Both the position numbers and the translations under genes were made by a program. This document shows, in pieces, positions 53,312 to 62,034 of a DNA stretch of 64,000 bases (the stretch's first letter is position 1; the number at the start of each line of letters is the position of its first letter). Under the pieces are notes generated by a model. It was given only the letters and a program-made list of their open reading frames with translations. It ran no database searches and was not told the DNA's origin. The stretch is taken from NCBI RefSeq assembly GCF_039521325.1, contig NZ_BAAACD010000045.1; one strand, 5' to 3'. This DNA comes from Clostridium_X cadaveris. GTDB taxonomy: Bacteria > Bacillota > Clostridia > Clostridiales > Clostridiaceae.

Positions 53312-54430
53312 TTAATAACATTCAAAGAAAGCATTTATGAAGTCATCATCCTCTAAAAGTTCTTTATAAATTCCATCTTTATAATCTGCTCTTATATCCT
53401 TCATTATTGATATTCTAAGATCTACAGGATAGCATTTAAGAACATTGCTGAAAATATTTATATCCTTTTCTTTATGATTCTCCTTGTCAAGATACATAAG
53501 GAGATTTTTTGCCATTATATAAAGTCTTGCGTGGTCTTCTTTAAGTATTATGTCTTTTACATCTGAAGGCACGACTTCATTTGAGAATAACTCTTCTGCT
53601 CTTAGAGGCATAGGCTTGTAGTCGCTTATGTAGCTTATGAAATCCTGCGCTATATCTCCTCCAACATTGCCTTTTACCACATTGTAGAATATATTTTTAC
53701 TATAAGAATCCTTATTGCTTAAATACACATTATAAGATTTTGAAACTCTTTCCCAGCTTCTTGGAGTTGCCTTCACCGTTTCTTTTGATTTTGGTCTATG
53801 AAGATAATGAGGAAATACGGATATAAACTCTAGTATGTGAGGATGTATATCGCCTTTCTCTGCTCCCCAGCTTATCCAGTCCTTAAAGTTTGACTCCATA
53901 TAAACCCATACAAACCTATTTTCCTGCGCTTCGTCCATGTCTACAACTTCATACTCTGTATCTTCAAAAGCATCATATTTATTTGATGGGTTCATAGCTG
54001 CCATTACATGAACCGTTTCCTTCAAATGATATCCATTGATTTCTCTATTTAGTATAAGATTCATCAGCTCTTGCTGAACATTATGGTCACATCTATTTAT
54101 TTCATCAATAAAAAGCATAACTTCATTTTCTGGGTTCTCTCTCAAATACTCTTCTATATCTAAAAGCTTTGTATGCATAGCATATACTGTTTTTTTACCC
54201 TTTATGTTTCTGCCATTATCATAGGTATTATACTCTTCTACTGTTGGAAGCCCTCCTATTTCACCTTCTTTTAAAAGGTTAGCATCTATATTTACAAGAT
54301 GATAGGAGTTTTTTCTGCAAAGTTCCTTTGCAAGTGCTGTCTTTCCAATTCCGCTCTCTCCCACTAAAAGAGGAACAGACTGGCTTTTAATAATTAAATC
54401 TACTGTTGTTAATGCTTCATTAAAATTCAA
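53312..54430 (-). CDS. MoxR/AAA_5-type ATPase
   Basis: It uses a TTG start preceded by AAGGCGG. The 372-residue protein has Walker A 'GESGIGKTALAKEL', Walker B 'VMLFIDEINRCDHNVQQELMNLI' and sensor 1 'VMAAMNPSNKYDAFE'. The arginine 'AQENRFVWV' is present. It is predicted to remodel or activate the vWA protein encoded next. This is the second MoxR-like module in the window, unrelated in gene content to that at 15-19 kb. Confidence 0.88.
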   Translation of the reverse strand: MNFNEALTTVDLIIKSQSVPLLVGESGIGKTALAKELCRKNSYHLVNIDANLLKEGEIGGLPTVEEYNTYDNGRNIKGKKTVYAMHTKLLDIEEYLRENPENEVMLFIDEINRCDHNVQQELMNLILNREINGYHLKETVHVMAAMNPSNKYDAFEDTEYEVVDMDEAQENRFVWVYMESNFKDWISWGAEKGDIHPHILEFISVFPHYLHRPKSKETVKATPRSWERVSKSYNVYLSNKDSYSKNIFYNVVKGNVGGDIAQDFISYISDYKPMPLRAEELFSNEVVPSDVKDIILKEDHARLYIMAKNLLMYLDKENHKEKDINIFSNVLKCYPVDLRISIMKDIRADYKDGIYKELLEDDDFINAFFECY

Positions 54431-54451
54431 TTTTCTTTCCGCCTTTCCTCA

Positions 54452-55234
54452 TTATAGTGATAAAGTGTAATCCATAGAAAACTGCTTTACTTTTTTACTT
54501 CCATACTCACTTATAAAGGCAAGTTTATTCATAACTAAGACTTCCAAATTTAAAAAGTTTTTTATATACACCTTGTCTGGTTCTTCGCAACACATTTTTT
54601 CAATTAGAACTTCTTCTATAAGATTCTCATCTACATCATCATATATATATTTTAAAATTTTTATATTTCCTTTTAGAAGAGCCTTAAGCTCATAATCATC
54701 TACAGCATCTATATATCTTATTGCTTCTTCATTCTGCCTTACAGCTTCTATCTTTGCGTTTAAACAAGGTTTTTCTATAAACTTTATTACGCTCCAATAA
54801 TTTCTTATGGCTTCTATTTGAGTCTTTTCTGTAGGATTTTTTATATACTTTACTGCATCGCAGTCCTTTTGTACTGCTTTAATCTCTAAATCCTCAGAAG
54901 CATCTTTAATGTACTGTATAGCCCATCCCTTCATAGATAGTGCTTTTTCAATGACGGCTTTTGATGGATTCTTTATGTGTTTTAAAGCATTCCATGAAGC
55001 TGTAACCGCTAAAAGACATATATCTTCTTCAGGGTTTTCCATGTACTCTATAGTCATTGGATTTTTCTTTACTGCAATTTTTCTAAGATTTTTTGATTGT
55101 TCCTTTATGTACTGAATAGCTGATGGATTTGATGAAACTGCAGCTATCTTCATCTCTTCTGTTGGACTATCTATATTCTTTATTGAAAAAGGATTATCTC
55201 TCAACTGTTTTATAATTAAACCTTCCTCTTCCAT
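54452..55234 (-). CDS. Helical-repeat protein linked to an ATPase-vWA pair
   Basis: The 260-residue soluble protein is built of about eight or nine ~22-residue units with the pattern A-V/I-x5-A-I/V-x-Y/F-I-x-N-P/D, for example 'AVQKDCDAVKYIKNPTEKTQIE' shortened here by family resemblance to alpha-helical repeats (DUF4116-like). The repeats run from about residue 20 to 205, then a non-repeat tail. It starts the operon with the AAA ATPase and vWA genes. A substrate-adaptor role for the ATPase is plausible but unproven. Confidence 0.75.
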   Translation of the reverse strand: MEEEGLIIKQLRDNPFSIKNIDSPTEEMKIAAVSSNPSAIQYIKEQSKNLRKIAVKKNPMTIEYMENPEEDICLLAVTASWNALKHIKNPSKAVIEKALSMKGWAIQYIKDASEDLEIKAVQKDCDAVKYIKNPTEKTQIEAIRNYWSVIKFIEKPCLNAKIEAVRQNEEAIRYIDAVDDYELKALLKGNIKILKYIYDDVDENLIEEVLIEKMCCEEPDKVYIKNFLNLEVLVMNKLAFISEYGSKKVKQFSMDYTLSL

Positions 55235-55318
55235 TCTAACACCTTCTTATTAATAATCATTATTTATGAATATAAATTATTATACCATGTTGTAATAAAA
55301 ATTTAAATACATAAAATA

Positions 55319-55341
55319 AACCCTGGCTTCACCAAGGTCTA
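55319..55341 (-). terminator. Terminator after the alarmone synthetase gene
   Basis: Seven-bp stem (55320-55326 with 55332-55338, one G-U pair on the minus strand) followed by a T-rich tract (TTTATTTTAT). Confidence 0.6.
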
Positions 55342-55398
55342 CTTACGTATTATTTATTTCTTAATTTTAAAGCCAAATATTGCAAAAAGGTTACATAT

Positions 55399-56187
55399 CT
55401 ACCTATACTTTTCAACTTCTTTTCTTACAGCTTCAAGGAGATTGTTTAGTTCCCATACCTCTCCCTGTCCTATAAGTTTATTAAGCTTAGCCTCATATCT
55501 ATATGCTTCTTGTACTTTATTTAAAGAGCTTAAAGTAAGTATTCTATTCATTATACTTGATACTATGTCAGATTTAACTTCAAAAAGTTTTTGTGCATCC
55601 TTTATTTCTTCCTTGATTTCTGTCATCTCTTCGTCAAGTCTATGAGCTGCATCAGCTGCACTTTTAAGCTTTTGCTTTATCTCCTCAGGAATCTGCTGTT
55701 TGTACTTATAGTTTAATGAATGTTCTATAGTCGCCCAAAAGTTCATAGCTAAAGTTCTTATCTGAAACTCAGCTAGTATTTCTGTCGTACCCTCTGCCAT
55801 ATTTACAGGATACCTTATTATCACATGATAGCTTCTATAACCGCTTTCTTTCACATTTGCTATATAGTCCTTTTCATACATTATCTGCATGTCTTTTCTT
55901 CCTCTAATTATCTCAACAACTTTTTCTATATCATCTACAAACTGGCACATGATTCTTACACCAGCGATGTCTTCCATTTCATATTGTAATCTATCTAAAG
56001 GAATGTTAAATTTATTAGCTTTTTCAAGTATTGATGAAACTTCCTTTACTCTTCCCGTTACAAACTCTATAGGTGAATATTCATTCGTTCTTCTATATTC
56101 TTTTCGTATTCCCCTAAGTTTTACTTTCAGCTCTTCTACAGCCTGTTCATACGGTGTTAAAAAACTTTTCCATTCCATTATTGCCAT
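55399..56187 (-). CDS. Small alarmone synthetase, GTP pyrophosphokinase (RelQ/YjbM-like)
   Basis: The 262-residue protein holds a RelA/SpoT synthetase domain ('EDIAGVRIMCQFVDDI', 'VKESGYRSYHVIIRYPV', 'AEFQIRTLAMNFWATIEHSLNYKY') with no HD hydrolase, TGS or ACT domain. It is longer than typical RelQ (~210-230) because of a C-terminal helical extension. It makes (p)ppGpp from ATP and GTP or GDP. ATG follows GAGGGTG. Whether RelP- or RelQ-type is not decided. Confidence 0.9.
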   Translation of the reverse strand: MAIMEWKSFLTPYEQAVEELKVKLRGIRKEYRRTNEYSPIEFVTGRVKEVSSILEKANKFNIPLDRLQYEMEDIAGVRIMCQFVDDIEKVVEIIRGRKDMQIMYEKDYIANVKESGYRSYHVIIRYPVNMAEGTTEILAEFQIRTLAMNFWATIEHSLNYKYKQQIPEEIKQKLKSAADAAHRLDEEMTEIKEEIKDAQKLFEVKSDIVSSIMNRILTLSSLNKVQEAYRYEAKLNKLIGQGEVWELNNLLEAVRKEVEKYR

Positions 56188-56257
56188 GATATTTCACCCT
56201 CTTATTGTTTTTCTCTTACCCTCTCTTGTATGCCTTTATCTTATGGCTATCCTAAGT

Positions 56258-56944
56258 TTATAATATCTTAATGGGATTAAAGTCTAGAAAGTCACAAGAA
56301 GTCATGATATATTCAATTCCGTCATAGACACCATTTAAAGCATTTTTTAAACCTGCTCCATGAAGATGACCATATATAACTTTCTTCACTCCATATTTTT
56401 TAAAAGTCTCTGTATATAAAGTTTCCTGATTTTCATTAAACTTAGGAGGATAATGCATCATAACAATTATATCTTTATAACCATCCTTAACTGCCTGTTC
56501 TAAAGATAATGTAAGACGTATATTCTCTCTATTGTATATTTTGTCATCATGAGCTGTAAAACCAGTTGCCCCTTTACATATCCATCCTCTTGTCCCGCAT
56601 ATAGCCCAATTTTCATATGTATAATAATTGTTTTGTATAAAATCCATATCTTCATATAAATTTCTAAGTTTAGATATAGTAGTCCACCAATAATCATGAT
56701 TTCCCTTTGATATTATTTTTCTTCCTGGAAGCTTATGAATCCATTCTAGATCCATAAGACCTTCTTCCATTTTCATGGACCAAGATATATCTCCAGCTAT
56801 TAAAACTGTATCTTCTTCTTTAATTATTTTAATCCAATTTTCTTTTATCTTTTCATCATGCTTGCTCCAATGCTGGCCAAAGATATCCATAGGCTTTTCA
56901 CCATTTAAAGCAAGATGAAGATCTGAAATAGCATATAAAGCCAT
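56258..56944 (-). CDS. Metallophosphoesterase
   Basis: The 228-residue calcineurin-like enzyme has the dimetal motifs 'ISDLHLA', 'AGDISWS', 'KGNHDYWW', 'MMHYPP' and 'YGHLHG'. It hydrolyses phosphomono- or diesters; substrate unknown. AAAGGTGATAAG precedes the ATG. It is co-directional with the alarmone synthetase gene 71 nt downstream. Confidence 0.9.
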   Translation of the reverse strand: MALYAISDLHLALNGEKPMDIFGQHWSKHDEKIKENWIKIIKEEDTVLIAGDISWSMKMEEGLMDLEWIHKLPGRKIISKGNHDYWWTTISKLRNLYEDMDFIQNNYYTYENWAICGTRGWICKGATGFTAHDDKIYNRENIRLTLSLEQAVKDGYKDIIVMMHYPPKFNENQETLYTETFKKYGVKKVIYGHLHGAGLKNALNGVYDGIEYIMTSCDFLDFNPIKIL

Positions 56945-57055
56945 GTCTTATCACCTTTCGTTATGTATAATATATTTTTAAAAATATTTCCCAGACCATG
57001 CATCATTAGTTAAGTGTTATTTTATCCATTTAGATTATATCACAATTATATATAT

Positions 57056-57103
57056 TTAAAAAACGGGAGTGTCGCAAATACTTTATAGTTTTGCAACACT
57101 CCC
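57056..57103 (-). terminator. Terminator after tyrS
   Basis: Fourteen-bp stem (57065-57078 with 57090-57103; one pair is G-U only on the minus strand) followed by a T6 tract. Confidence 0.85.
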
Positions 57104-57113
57104 TAGATTTTAA

Positions 57114-58334
57114 CTATACTAGTTGAAGTTTATGATAGCTCTTTTTACCCTTTTTAACTAAGGCTACTCCATCTGTAAAATCTTCTTCTACTAAGTTTCT
57201 ATATATATCTGTAACTTTTTCATCATTTAAAGATAAACCATTTTGTTTTATGATTCTCTTTCCTTCTGCTTTAGATGGTATTATTCCACCTTCTGCAAGG
57301 ATATCTAATAAAGATGTATTTAATTTCCCTCTTGAAACTTCAACAGTAGGAACATTATTCATATTGTTTCCACCTGCAAATAAAGCTTCTGCTGCTTCCA
57401 TAGCCTTTTTAGCTTCTTCTTCGCCATGTATAAGCTTTGTAACTTCATAAGCTAAAACTTTCTTAGCTTCATTTATAGCCGATCCTTCTACAGCACATAG
57501 TTCATTAACTTTATCCATTGGAACAAAAGTTAAGAGTGATAGACACTTTTTAACGTCCGCATCTTGAACATTTCTCCAGTACTGATAGAATTCATATGGA
57601 GATGTCTTCTCTGGATCAAGCCATAAGGCTCCATTTTGAGTCTTACCCATCTTTTTACCTTCACTTGTTGTAAGAAGTGTGCAAGTCATTGCATAAGCCT
57701 GTTTTTGTTCTTTTCTTCTTATAAGATCTACTCCTGCAAGCATGTTAGACCATTGGTCATCTCCACCAAGCTCCATTGAACATCCGTATTTCTTATTTAA
57801 TACAAGGAAATCATAACCCTGCATTAACATATAATTAAACTCAAGGAATGATAATCCCTTTTCTAATCTCTGCTTGAAACATTCTGCAGTAAGCATCTTA
57901 TTTACAGAAAAGGCTGAACCTATATCTCTTATAAAATCTATGTAATTTAAATTTAAAAGCCAATCTGCATTATTTTCTAGTATAGCTTTTCCATCGCTGA
58001 AATCTATAAATCTTTCCATTTGCTTTTTAATACAGCTTACATTATGTTCTATAGTTTCTCTAGTCATCATTTGTCTCATGTCAGTTCTTCCACTAGGATC
58101 GCCAATCATAGCTGTTCCGCCGCCTACTAAAGCTATAGGTCTATGTCCTGCTCTTTGCATATGTGCCATAAACATCATAGCTATAAAGTGTCCTACATGA
58201 AGACTGTCTGCTGTAGGGTCAAAGCCTATATAAAAAGTTACCTTTTCCTTTTCAAGTAATTCTCTTATTTCCTTATCGTGAGTCAACTGTTTTATGTATC
58301 CTCTTTCCGTAAGGATGTCATATACATTTCTCAT
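57114..58334 (-). CDS. tyrS: Tyrosyl-tRNA synthetase
   Basis: The 406-residue class I synthetase has HIGH as 'HVGHF', KMSKS as 'KMGKT', the tyrosine pocket 'MQGYDFLVLNKKYGCSMELGGDDQW' and an S4 RNA-binding domain at the C-terminus. ATG follows GGAGG. Unlike leuS and trpS in this window, no T-box is seen upstream: the upstream gap of ~195 nt has only a terminator for the neighbouring gene. Confidence 0.97.
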   Translation of the reverse strand: MRNVYDILTERGYIKQLTHDKEIRELLEKEKVTFYIGFDPTADSLHVGHFIAMMFMAHMQRAGHRPIALVGGGTAMIGDPSGRTDMRQMMTRETIEHNVSCIKKQMERFIDFSDGKAILENNADWLLNLNYIDFIRDIGSAFSVNKMLTAECFKQRLEKGLSFLEFNYMLMQGYDFLVLNKKYGCSMELGGDDQWSNMLAGVDLIRRKEQKQAYAMTCTLLTTSEGKKMGKTQNGALWLDPEKTSPYEFYQYWRNVQDADVKKCLSLLTFVPMDKVNELCAVEGSAINEAKKVLAYEVTKLIHGEEEAKKAMEAAEALFAGGNNMNNVPTVEVSRGKLNTSLLDILAEGGIIPSKAEGKRIIKQNGLSLNDEKVTDIYRNLVEEDFTDGVALVKKGKKSYHKLQLV

Positions 58335-58429
58335 GTAATACCTCCCTATAAATTCGCTATAGTCTTATCAATTATTTTATTATATCACATGAATTTACAT
58401 TTATATAGGGAAACAATTCAGTAATTTTC

Positions 58430-58489
58430 TAAAAATAAAAGTCTACCTGATTTTTGAATGAAAATCTTTCTTTCACTCATTAGGTAGAC
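58430..58489 (-). terminator. Terminator after the small P-loop-like gene
   Basis: Ten-bp stem (58441-58450 with 58480-58489, one G-U pair) followed on the minus strand by a T-rich tract, 40 nt past the stop codon. Confidence 0.8.
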
Positions 58490-58529
58490 CTTTACATATA
58501 GTTCCTATAATATTTTCAACTTTATCCTT

Positions 58530-58952
58530 CTAGGCTGCCTTCACATATTTTTTTAGAAACTCAGGCATTCCTTCTTGTGAAATGTCAGAATTTAAATTTA
58601 TATACATTTCCACGCCGTTCTTTTTACAAAAACTCTCTAATCTGCAAAATAAATGTGCCATATCTTCCATGGACCCAGACACAATATTGTTTAACCCATC
58701 AACAAATATCATATCAACGTCATAATTTCCCGAAAGTATACCGCACAATAGTCCGTAAAATTCATTACAGTCTTTTACTTCATAATCTTCAGTTGTGATA
58801 AATCTAATTCTTCTGTCCAAACTATACATAGGTCTTTTGTCATCATCAATATAAACCATTTGCCCGTCTGCATTATGGATCTTTTGGTTAGCCAAATCTA
58901 TTAAAGCTTTTGTTTTACCTGAACCTCTCTTGTTACAGAATACATTTATCAT
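58530..58952 (-). CDS. Small P-loop-like protein of unknown function
   Basis: ATG at 58952 follows AGGGGTGG; a GTG at 58961 overlaps that site. The 140-residue protein starts with 'INVFCNKRGSGKTKALIDLA', a P-loop-like motif where the first Gly of Walker A is replaced by Asn, and has a hydrophobic Walker B-like strand 'DVDMIFVDGLNNI'. It has no recognised partner; a single gene with its own terminator. It may bind nucleotide; function unknown. Confidence 0.72.
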   Translation of the reverse strand: MINVFCNKRGSGKTKALIDLANQKIHNADGQMVYIDDDKRPMYSLDRRIRFITTEDYEVKDCNEFYGLLCGILSGNYDVDMIFVDGLNNIVSGSMEDMAHLFCRLESFCKKNGVEMYINLNSDISQEGMPEFLKKYVKAA

Positions 58953-59158
58953 TTTTACCACCCCTTAAGTTTTTTTTAGGTGAAAATCTATTAATACTAG
59001 TATATAATATTCAGAATATTTTAGCAACTATTTTAATCCACTTTTTTATCTATTTATTATTTAAATTCCGACCTCACCCTATATTATAGATTCTACTCCA
59101 TGATAATGATTTTTATACTTCATATCATGGAGTTTTCATGTAAATTTTAAGTAAGTTT

Positions 59159-59653
59159 CTATCTATAATTTGTAAATTGTAGTGCTATTCCAAAATCCTT
59201 TTCCTTTAAAAGCTGCATAATATTTTGAAGATCATCTTTGTTCTTACCTGATACTCTGACTTGTTTATCTAATATCTGAGATTGAACCTTTATCTTACTG
59301 TCTTTTATAGCTGCTACAACCTCTTTTGCCTTTTCCTTAGAAATTCCATTAACTATCTTTGCATTTACTCTAGCGCTGCCAAGAGAACCATGTTCCACTT
59401 TCCCAAACTCTAAAGCCTTAGGAGATACCCCTCTTTTTATAAGCTTACCCTTTAGTATATCTATTACTGCATTTAATTTGTATTCATCATCAGAAACTAT
59501 CTTCACTTCTTCGTCTTTTATTATTTCTATTTCTGATTTGCTTCCTTTGAAATCATATCTTTGAGAAATCTCCTTTAAAGATTGGTTTACAGCATTGTCA
59601 ACTTCCTGCATATTTACCTCTGAAACTACATCAAATGAATATGTACTAGCCAT
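59159..59653 (-). CDS. YajQ family nucleotide-binding protein
   Basis: The 164-residue protein matches YajQ throughout: 'SFDVVSEVNMQEVDNAVNQSLKEISQRYDFKGS', 'VRVSGKNKDDLQNIMQLLKEKDFGIALQFTNYR' at the C-terminus. Two ferredoxin-like halves bind RNA or cyclic di-GMP in described members. Ribosome binding site GGAGGG. Single gene. Confidence 0.95.
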   Translation of the reverse strand: MASTYSFDVVSEVNMQEVDNAVNQSLKEISQRYDFKGSKSEIEIIKDEEVKIVSDDEYKLNAVIDILKGKLIKRGVSPKALEFGKVEHGSLGSARVNAKIVNGISKEKAKEVVAAIKDSKIKVQSQILDKQVRVSGKNKDDLQNIMQLLKEKDFGIALQFTNYR

Positions 59654-59975
59654 TTTATGCCCTCCTACAATATTTTTTATATATAATATAGTTTAAAATA
59701 TTTATATTCTATAATCAATAATATTTCCTCTATTCTCTAAATTAACTCATAATATCAGCATAAATTTATCGAAATTAATATTATTTCCCATTACTTAATC
59801 TTTATTTAATATTATAAAATTGTAATATAAACTTATTGATTTTATTAGCCATTATGTTATAATAAATACATAATAAATTTATGTATAGGTTAATTTTCAG
59901 GTACTTGTCCTTCCTTGAATAGCGGAAGTAAAGTTATCCCAAAATTATCGCTATATTATCAAGGAGGATTTTAAA
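59654..59975. other. Divergent intergenic region, AT-rich
   Basis: No further gene is seen between yajQ and the zinc-ribbon gene. It contains the plus-strand promoter at 59836-59863 and a leader of ~105 nt with a small CTTCC/GGAAG hairpin. Confidence 0.55.
59836..59863 (+). promoter_or_regulatory. Promoter of the zinc-ribbon gene
   Basis: TTGATT (59836-59841), 16-nt spacer, TATAAT (59858-59863). Confidence 0.7.
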
Positions 59976-60137
59976 ATGGAAGATAAGACTATCGTATGTA
60001 AAGATTGTGGAAAAGAATTCGTATTCACTGTTGGAGAGCAAGAATTCTTCAAAGAAAAAGGATTCGAAAACGATCCAGTAAGATGCCCAGAGTGCAGAAA
60101 AGCTAGAAAAGCATCTAAAATGAGCAATAGAAGATAA
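59976..60137 (+). CDS. Small zinc-ribbon protein
   Basis: A 53-residue protein with two CxxC knuckles, 'VCKDCGKEF' and 'RCPECRKARK', which should bind one zinc ion; it matches the probable zinc-ribbon (zf-trcl) type. The ATG follows a perfect AAGGAGG. The gene is too short for ordinary ORF cut-offs. It has its own promoter and terminator. A nucleic acid or translation-related role is a guess. Confidence 0.85.
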   Translation: MEDKTIVCKDCGKEFVFTVGEQEFFKEKGFENDPVRCPECRKARKASKMSNRR

Positions 60138-60148
60138 TTGACTTAATT

Positions 60149-60186
60149 CCTCATGCCTTATGGCATGAGGTTATTTTATTTTTTGA
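60149..60186 (+). terminator. Terminator after the zinc-ribbon gene
   Basis: Nine-bp stem (60149-60157 with 60162-60170) followed by a T-rich tract. Confidence 0.85.
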
Positions 60187-60294
60187 GTATATTTTTTATA
60201 TGCATAATAATTTTTCAAATTTTGTCATCTGTTTCTAATAAGAATTTTTTTAATTATTTTTCTTGTTGATTCCTTAAAAATTACTCTATAGCTA

Positions 60295-60323
60295 TTGACA
60301 AATGCAAATCAAATACATATTAT
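60295..60323 (+). promoter_or_regulatory. Promoter of the trpS T-box transcript
   Basis: TTGACA (60295-60300), 17-nt spacer, TATTAT (60318-60323). Confidence 0.75.
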
Positions 60324-60334
60324 AATAATCAAAG

Positions 60335-60595
60335 AGTCTTAAAATCTATGATAAGAATTAGTAGGCTAAAAAACAAATTTACAGAGAGCTATAGGTGGTG
60401 GAATTATAGCAATTATGCTTTAGTTGAATGGGTCTTTGAGATGCGGTGTGAAATTTACTAGTAGCATCAGCCGTTACCTTACGTTATAAAGGATAGATAT
60501 GTTAGTATCTTATTAGAGTTAACCTTTCAGGTTAAAATAGGTGGTACCGCGATTATTACGCCCTATGAGTTTTATCTCATAGGGCTTTTTCATAT
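60335..60595 (+). ncRNA. T-box leader for trpS, specifier TGG (Trp)
   Basis: The conserved 'ATAGGTGGTACCGCG' (about 60537-60551) is followed by a terminator with stem 60560-60569/60576-60585 and T5. The likely specifier is TGG at 60429-60431, in a GAA-TGG-GTC context, encoding tryptophan. Uncharged tRNA-Trp should turn on trpS. Confidence 0.92.
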
Positions 60596-60635
60596 TTTAA
60601 ATTTACAGTTAAAACTTTATTAGGAGGAGTTTTTT

Positions 60636-61631
60636 ATGGAAGATAAGAAAAAAGTTATATTTAGTGGAATTCAACCCTCTGGTAATCTTACCTTAGGAAA
60701 TTATTTAGGAGCATTAAAGAACTGGGTAGCTCTTCAAGATCAATATGACTGCTATTATTGTGTAGTGGATCTTCATGCTATAACAGTTAGACAAGAACCA
60801 AAGGATCTTAGAGCCAGAACTTTAGAGGTTCTTGCTATATATATAGCAGCAGGAATCGACCCTGAAAAAAATACTATTTTTATACAATCCCATGTACCTG
60901 CTCACTCTGAAGCAGCATGGCTTTTAAACTGCTCAACTTACATGGGTGAATTATCTAGAATGACTCAATTTAAAGACAAATCTCAAAGAGTTGGAGATTC
61001 TGTATCTGCAGGATTATTCACTTATCCTGTTCTTATGGCAGCAGACATCCTGCTTTATAATACTGACCTTGTACCAGTTGGTAAAGATCAAATGCAGCAT
61101 TTAGAGATTACTCGTGATATAGCTCAAAGATTTAACAGCGCTTATAGCCCAACCTTCACAATACCTGAAGCATATATTCCAAAGGCTGGAGCGAAAATAA
61201 TGGATTTACAAGACCCTTCTAAAAAGATGTCTAAATCCGCTGATAACCCTAATGGTTTCATACTTATAATGGATCCACCAGAGGTTATAAGAAGAAAAGT
61301 AAGCAGAGCTGTAACTGATAGTATAGGTATTATAAATTATACTGAAGATCAGCCTGGGGTAAAAAATCTAATAGATATTCTTGCTGTAATAAAAAAGCTT
61401 GACCCAATAGAAGTTGCTGCTTCTTATAAAGATAAAGGCTATGCTGAATTAAAACATGACGTAGCAGAAGCTATAGTAGAAGAACTGTCTCCTATCCAAG
61501 AAAAGGTGAAAGAGCTTCTAAAGGATAAAACTTATCTAGAAGAGATATACAAAAAAGGCGCTGAAAAAGCAAACTATGTATCTAGAAAAGTTCTTAGAAA
61601 AATGCAAAAGAAAATAGGCTTTATACAATAA
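60636..61631 (+). CDS. trpS: Tryptophanyl-tRNA synthetase
   Basis: The 331-residue class I synthetase has 'SGIQPSGNLTLGNYLGAL' (HIGH as T-L-G-N), the tryptophan-pocket 'YPVLMAADILLYNTDLVPVGKDQMQHLEITRDIA' and KMSKS. It follows the Trp T-box with an AGGAGG ribosome binding site. Size and motifs are normal. Confidence 0.97.
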   Translation: MEDKKKVIFSGIQPSGNLTLGNYLGALKNWVALQDQYDCYYCVVDLHAITVRQEPKDLRARTLEVLAIYIAAGIDPEKNTIFIQSHVPAHSEAAWLLNCSTYMGELSRMTQFKDKSQRVGDSVSAGLFTYPVLMAADILLYNTDLVPVGKDQMQHLEITRDIAQRFNSAYSPTFTIPEAYIPKAGAKIMDLQDPSKKMSKSADNPNGFILIMDPPEVIRRKVSRAVTDSIGIINYTEDQPGVKNLIDILAVIKKLDPIEVAASYKDKGYAELKHDVAEAIVEELSPIQEKVKELLKDKTYLEEIYKKGAEKANYVSRKVLRKMQKKIGFIQ

Positions 61632-61637
61632 TAAAAC

Positions 61638-61677
61638 CCTCCGTGTATGTCTATAATATACACGGAGGATTTTTTTC
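61638..61677 (+). terminator. Terminator after trpS
   Basis: Eleven-bp stem (61638-61648 with 61658-61668) followed by a T7 tract. Confidence 0.9.
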
Positions 61678-61692
61678 TTGTTGGGGAAAAGT

Positions 61693-61725
61693 TAAGAACT
61701 CACTACGGGGAATAGTAAGTTCTTA
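61693..61725. repeat. Inverted repeat with G-rich loop upstream of prfC
   Basis: Two stems of 8 and 4 pairs (61693-61700/61718-61725 and 61702-61705/61713-61716) with one C-A mismatch and loop CGGGGAA, flanked by GGGG runs. It lies after the trpS terminator and about 310 nt before prfC. Confidence 0.5.
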
Positions 61726-62034
61726 GGGGGTTGTTTCTAGTTCTTATATATCTTAGCTTTTATGAGCTTCTCTTTTCAAAAACTATTATATCACTTAAAT
61801 AGCTCATATCAAATTTGATGAAAGCTTAGTTTTTTTCATAATGACTATTTGGTAACGTTTTTAACATTCATTATCTTTAAATTATTCAGCCTTTCATTAT
61901 TTTACAAAAAATTTAATGAAAATATTATAAGATGCATTATGTAGAATTTTAGATTATAATAGTTAATAGAATTGCAGTTTAAATCTTTTTGAGATAAATT
62001 GATTTATTGGTAAACAATAATAGGAGGAACATTT

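Larger units (their letters stand above)
61632..62034 (+). other. Intergenic region between trpS and prfC
   Basis: No gene is seen. It contains the trpS terminator (61638-61677), a G-rich inverted repeat (61693-61725) and the prfC upstream region. Confidence 0.6.
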
